From: JAVBLV01 sp031553195
GTDB taxonomy: Bacteria > Bacteroidota > Bacteroidia > Bacteroidales > P3
Reading direction: 5' to 3'
Assembly (NCBI GenBank): GCA_031553195.1
Contig: JAVBLV010000110.1
Location: 1-24,485, forward strand
Length of the DNA stretch: 24,485 nt
The position numbers and the translations under genes are program-made. Below, one piece after another: positions 24,001 through 24,485 of the stretch. The stretch's first letter is position 1; each line of letters begins with the position of its first letter. Under the pieces are notes generated by a model, which was given only the letters and a program-made list of their open reading frames with translations, ran no database searches and was not told the origin of the DNA.

Positions 24001-24302
24001 CCTTCTACTTTACCATCGTGGTAATAGTTTTTATGCACCCTCGTAATGACCGATACGCCGCTGATTTCCCAACCTAAACCCATACAGCCCAAGCCTCCCT
24101 GGCTGTTATATACCAGGCTGACATTGGGTTGCATGCCGTTGCTTCCGGGCGGAATGTAAATAGGAACCGTGTAGGTGGCGGCGCCGGTTAAACTGACTTC
24201 GAATTGCCCGGCTGTAGCGCCCACGGGTTTAGTATAATCAATCTGGGCTTTCAGGCTAAAAACGCCCAGCAAGCCGAATAAAATAAGTATTGTCTTTTTC
24301 AT
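18057..24302 (-). CDS. Full-length secreted Rhs/YD-repeat toxin with papain-like peptidase tip
   Basis: A 2081-residue polymorphic toxin. Residues 1-19 are a Sec signal peptide (MKKTILILFGLLGVFSLKA). Residues about 25-330 are SpvB-like (YTVPIYIPPGSNGMQPNVSL, GLGWEISG). Residues about 350-700 hold seven FG-GAP/VCBS-type loops of the form D(I/F/V)(N/D)GDGxxD. Residues about 700-800 are TcdB-middle-like (LRGKGFLGFQKFEKTD). Residues about 860-1640 are YD/Rhs repeats forming the cocoon. Residues 1655-1771 are the Rhs core (LGSYHVITDETG to DPTGE). A Gly/Ala-rich linker reaches about 1910. The tip is a papain-like fold with Cys1941 (GDANCLAGS), His2028 (RGNHSVVLQG) and Asp2057 (YRLMDPALG). It is the only copy in the window with delivery modules and a signal peptide. 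No VgrG, PAAR or T6SS gene is near, so Sec export followed by an unknown outer-membrane step is likely. The start ATG lies 18 nt from a 16-bp repeat array. Peptidase activity is a prediction. Confidence 0.9.
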   Translation of the reverse strand: MKKTILILFGLLGVFSLKAQIDYTKPVGATAGQFEVSLTGAATYTVPIYIPPGSNGMQPNVSLVYNSQGGLGCMGLGWEISGVSVITRVHKNYYHDGKVEGYKFDESDHYALDGQRLIAVNGTNGAEGTEYRTENESFVRVFSYGPTGWPIRFVVYTKDGKTIEYSKRKIVPGGGGEPIAWYVNKITDEYGNYMICEYIEDFNSGVRTGTYYNGDFLLKAVSYTGNENKALQPYNRIEFSYDTYDFYPAYSFGVFYKVFKNRLRLNKINCYSDGQLARSYWLGYSSNTFAFQFYLHSIKESNGENQSYNETIFTWEETPGSYYEGGNNISYFGRTASNFQSSSTRLLRMIGDIDGDGISDVVSTNSSEESTLYPKKYPYKIGEIGVAGRVDFLVTHQQTSIFLSDGMLFDIDGDGKDELVAIVQRGYTYVSAYKFNGTDFGNRVDLYNITSFEKMLAFGCGYAKNQISVQFGDFNGDGLPDMMVYDFTTAHVYLNNGSCNFSYGYSLSWEMKKENTQYRLTDVNGDGMTDFIAFDDGKVWVFLSTGSSFIDHGYRLENAFTEKEGWTLKGNEIHMLDVNGDGLPDIVGTTGCSIVVSLCNGGGYENWTIWAYTGRNDTEEMIKREPIRFLDINGDGLLDFVHFTSLGTRFYINTGGSFSTSLNMFTLGLFSYINGWDEGSLLRTFGDFNGDGIADMIGFGHDEISIAYGTNGNLHKKIKQIKDGMQNGVNIKYAYQRPNATLQPMNYPYSSKIAPTLPVSEVRLFSSNPNIGEYAKESYSFQSPLTHLRGKGFLGFQKFEKTDLIYPAKETRLFTQSFINQNYLYLLPSSITVDDLLEGKKVKTEYTYNISAYTDKRFWLKTNKEKVTYEANDTRTETTFGYDNNGNVSEQITKVFSFAGSSMAAHVNTVRSAYVNTGFWNFKPSSVEEIKTSEEGNYTRRINMEYGEYFQRVSESHNNDLLEKTLTYDDFGNVSSIETKAVPAGGTAESRTQTYVYDPKGRFLTQTTNALGHAIKYQNDGWGNLTKITDENDFETFFQYDGWGNLKETIYPDGTVSEQSVAWAQNTLIPNALYYTISGGTAQMPAYVFYDALGREACSYTGSDFSGAENVYVDTRYDDVGRLTKKSLPYASIDTPDEAKDWIQFGYMHKKLASERGYRLNKTYSYETRQVNTRDNLNNGGMQYTKKYDVLGRLSESIDPGGKVSYTYNSRSLPIKIENAGAKTFIEYDAWGNRSSITEPNAGTIISWHNLFGELIKQKDAGGNITTFAYDKLGRMTQKIINGNANAEGSATYAYDQGNKARGKISSVSSTNHTTQYAYDNNGRLSEQTETLFSIPYQTAYTYNSQGKLSRLHYPGGYSVKYEYNAHGELTAVKDAQDEDLWRPEVKNRYGQTVSCTWGNGKISYYGYDDHGNLTLIQTGNPGPPLPPVIVPLSGNLSLQGGDLNMQSTQNSAEGPGITDRPGTTGSISICDASLQFLEYEYDDRGLLSKNICRTTGQTEEYRYDHLNRLSHVNNTGGFSDRISYADKGNIAGRSSLGPWSYKFGEKPHAVTKAGSVVGYGNSYPVVQCQTDYTPFSKIQEISEEDKSLSFYYGHDQQRIRTIAKINGEPTKTTTFVNSFYEEETTGNTTRQLHYIRAGGKLIGIHVKTGETDNMYYVYTDRLGSYHVITDETGSELERLSFDPWGLRRNSGDWGKEEAAGTNHLFSRGFTGHEHLDDYKTINMNGRLYDPVIATFFSPDPYVADATSTQDFNRYSYARNNPLMYTDPTGEWIHLVVGGIFGGIANLAANHDNVHNFWQGLGYFSIGGLAGSASAGIGSGVNSMFLAGGSFGAGFLGTSTAGVATGFWAGAVSAGASGFAGGFAGGFGNGLMQKQNFGDAIWSGTKAGLIAGGYGFVIGGLTGGIAGKIQKRSFWNGVEISYKTKLEQNIPDVLQDGDANCLAGSAQSIDESFGGDLTQEQLRNWVAPGTDKNKHFLPDKAVWEIYAKKRGYNYGGEIITNDVLKDVEHFMRNDVRMSFTYDNGRGNHSVVLQGIIEKTVIRQNGTSSTYLIYRLMDPALGETFNLKATHFIGGHIFYIWR
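18591..19416 (-). repeat. Long rhs core plus linker repeat, full-length gene copy
   Basis: The partner of 16459-17253 (about 826 nt). Its core part (18992-19416) also matches the other three orphan copies. Homology with the orphans begins at codons for TRQLHYI (5' side) and, with cassette 2, extends to the toxin-tip junction. Confidence 0.85.
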
Positions 24303-24320
24303 AGTTCATTTTTTTGAAGG

Positions 24321-24485
24321 ATTGAAGGGTTGAATAATTGAAGGGTTGAATAATTCAATCATTCAGTAATTCAATCATTCAGTAATTCAATCATTCAGTA
24401 ATTCAATCATTCAGTAATTCAATCATTCAGTAATTCAATCATTCAGTAATTCAATCATTCAGTAATTCAATCATTCAGTAATTCA
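24321..24485. repeat. 16-bp tandem repeat array next to the rhs start codon
   Basis: Two units of ATTGAAGGGTTGAATA (24321-24352) are followed by at least eight units of ATTCAATCATTCAGTA (from 24353), still running at the window end. Each unit is built of two related 8-bp halves starting (A/G)TT(C/G)A. The array begins 18 nt upstream of the rhs ATG, so it occupies the 5' leader or promoter. Copy-number change by slippage could alter expression. No other promoter-like sequence fits between array and gene. Confidence 0.92.

Noticed and set aside
18057..24302. Type VI secretion-linked Rhs effector
   Set aside because: It has a Sec signal peptide and SpvB/VCBS modules, with no PAAR domain and no VgrG or other T6SS gene in the window.
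24321..24485. CRISPR-like short repeats
   Set aside because: The units are head-to-tail 16-mers with no spacers and there are no cas genes, so this is a tandem repeat.

Overview
The window looks like a low-GC Bacteroidales (Bacteroidota) chromosome. The evidence is a SusC/TonB-type receptor with an N-terminal carboxypeptidase-regulatory domain, many lipoproteins with Bacteroidota-style lipoboxes, near-absent Shine-Dalgarno sequences, a TAnnTTTG-type promoter box, and an Rhs protein with SpvB, FG-GAP/VCBS and TcdB-mid modules, an architecture common in this phylum. No rRNA, tRNA, CRISPR array or complete insertion sequence was recognised.

Left part (1-6273), ordinary genes. On the minus strand lie a small HsdR-N-like PD-(D/E)xK protein (327-806), a TonB-dependent receptor-like outer-membrane barrel (879-3392) and a membrane sensor histidine kinase (3465-4970). 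On the plus strand is an NAD-dependent 2-hydroxyacid (phosphoglycerate-type) dehydrogenase (5317-6273).

Right part (about 6230-24485), one polymorphic-toxin locus transcribed on the minus strand. It starts with a 2081-residue secreted Rhs protein (24302->18057) whose tip resembles a papain-like cysteine peptidase. A 16-bp tandem repeat array sits 18 nt upstream of its start codon. Behind it lie four orphan rhs cassettes. Each re-uses the same ~420-bp Rhs core and then switches to a different C-terminal toxin followed by a small secreted or lipoprotein candidate immunity gene: a second papain-like peptidase (broken at an A7 tract), an HEFVH metallopeptidase, an HEYGH metallopeptidase, and a putative polymorphic-toxin-type-23 domain (broken at a G11 tract). 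Relics of further toxin tips, lacking an Rhs core, sit beside the immunity genes. Three cassettes are preceded by a ~100-bp hairpin-forming repeat and a fourth by a truncated copy.

How it may work (inference): the full-length gene is the delivery platform. Orphan cassettes can exchange tips by homologous recombination through the shared core. Two tips look switchable by homopolymer slippage, and the repeat array next to the start codon may tune expression. Every candidate immunity protein carries an export signal, and four of the five toxin tips look like peptidases, so the toxins probably act outside the cytoplasm. Immunity genes appear to be kept after their toxins decay, which would protect against sibling strains. 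The most unusual features are the G11 switch inside a toxin domain, the A7/A8 tract in the papain-like tips, a perfect 30-bp palindrome inside one immunity gene, the repeated boundary element, and the 16-bp array.
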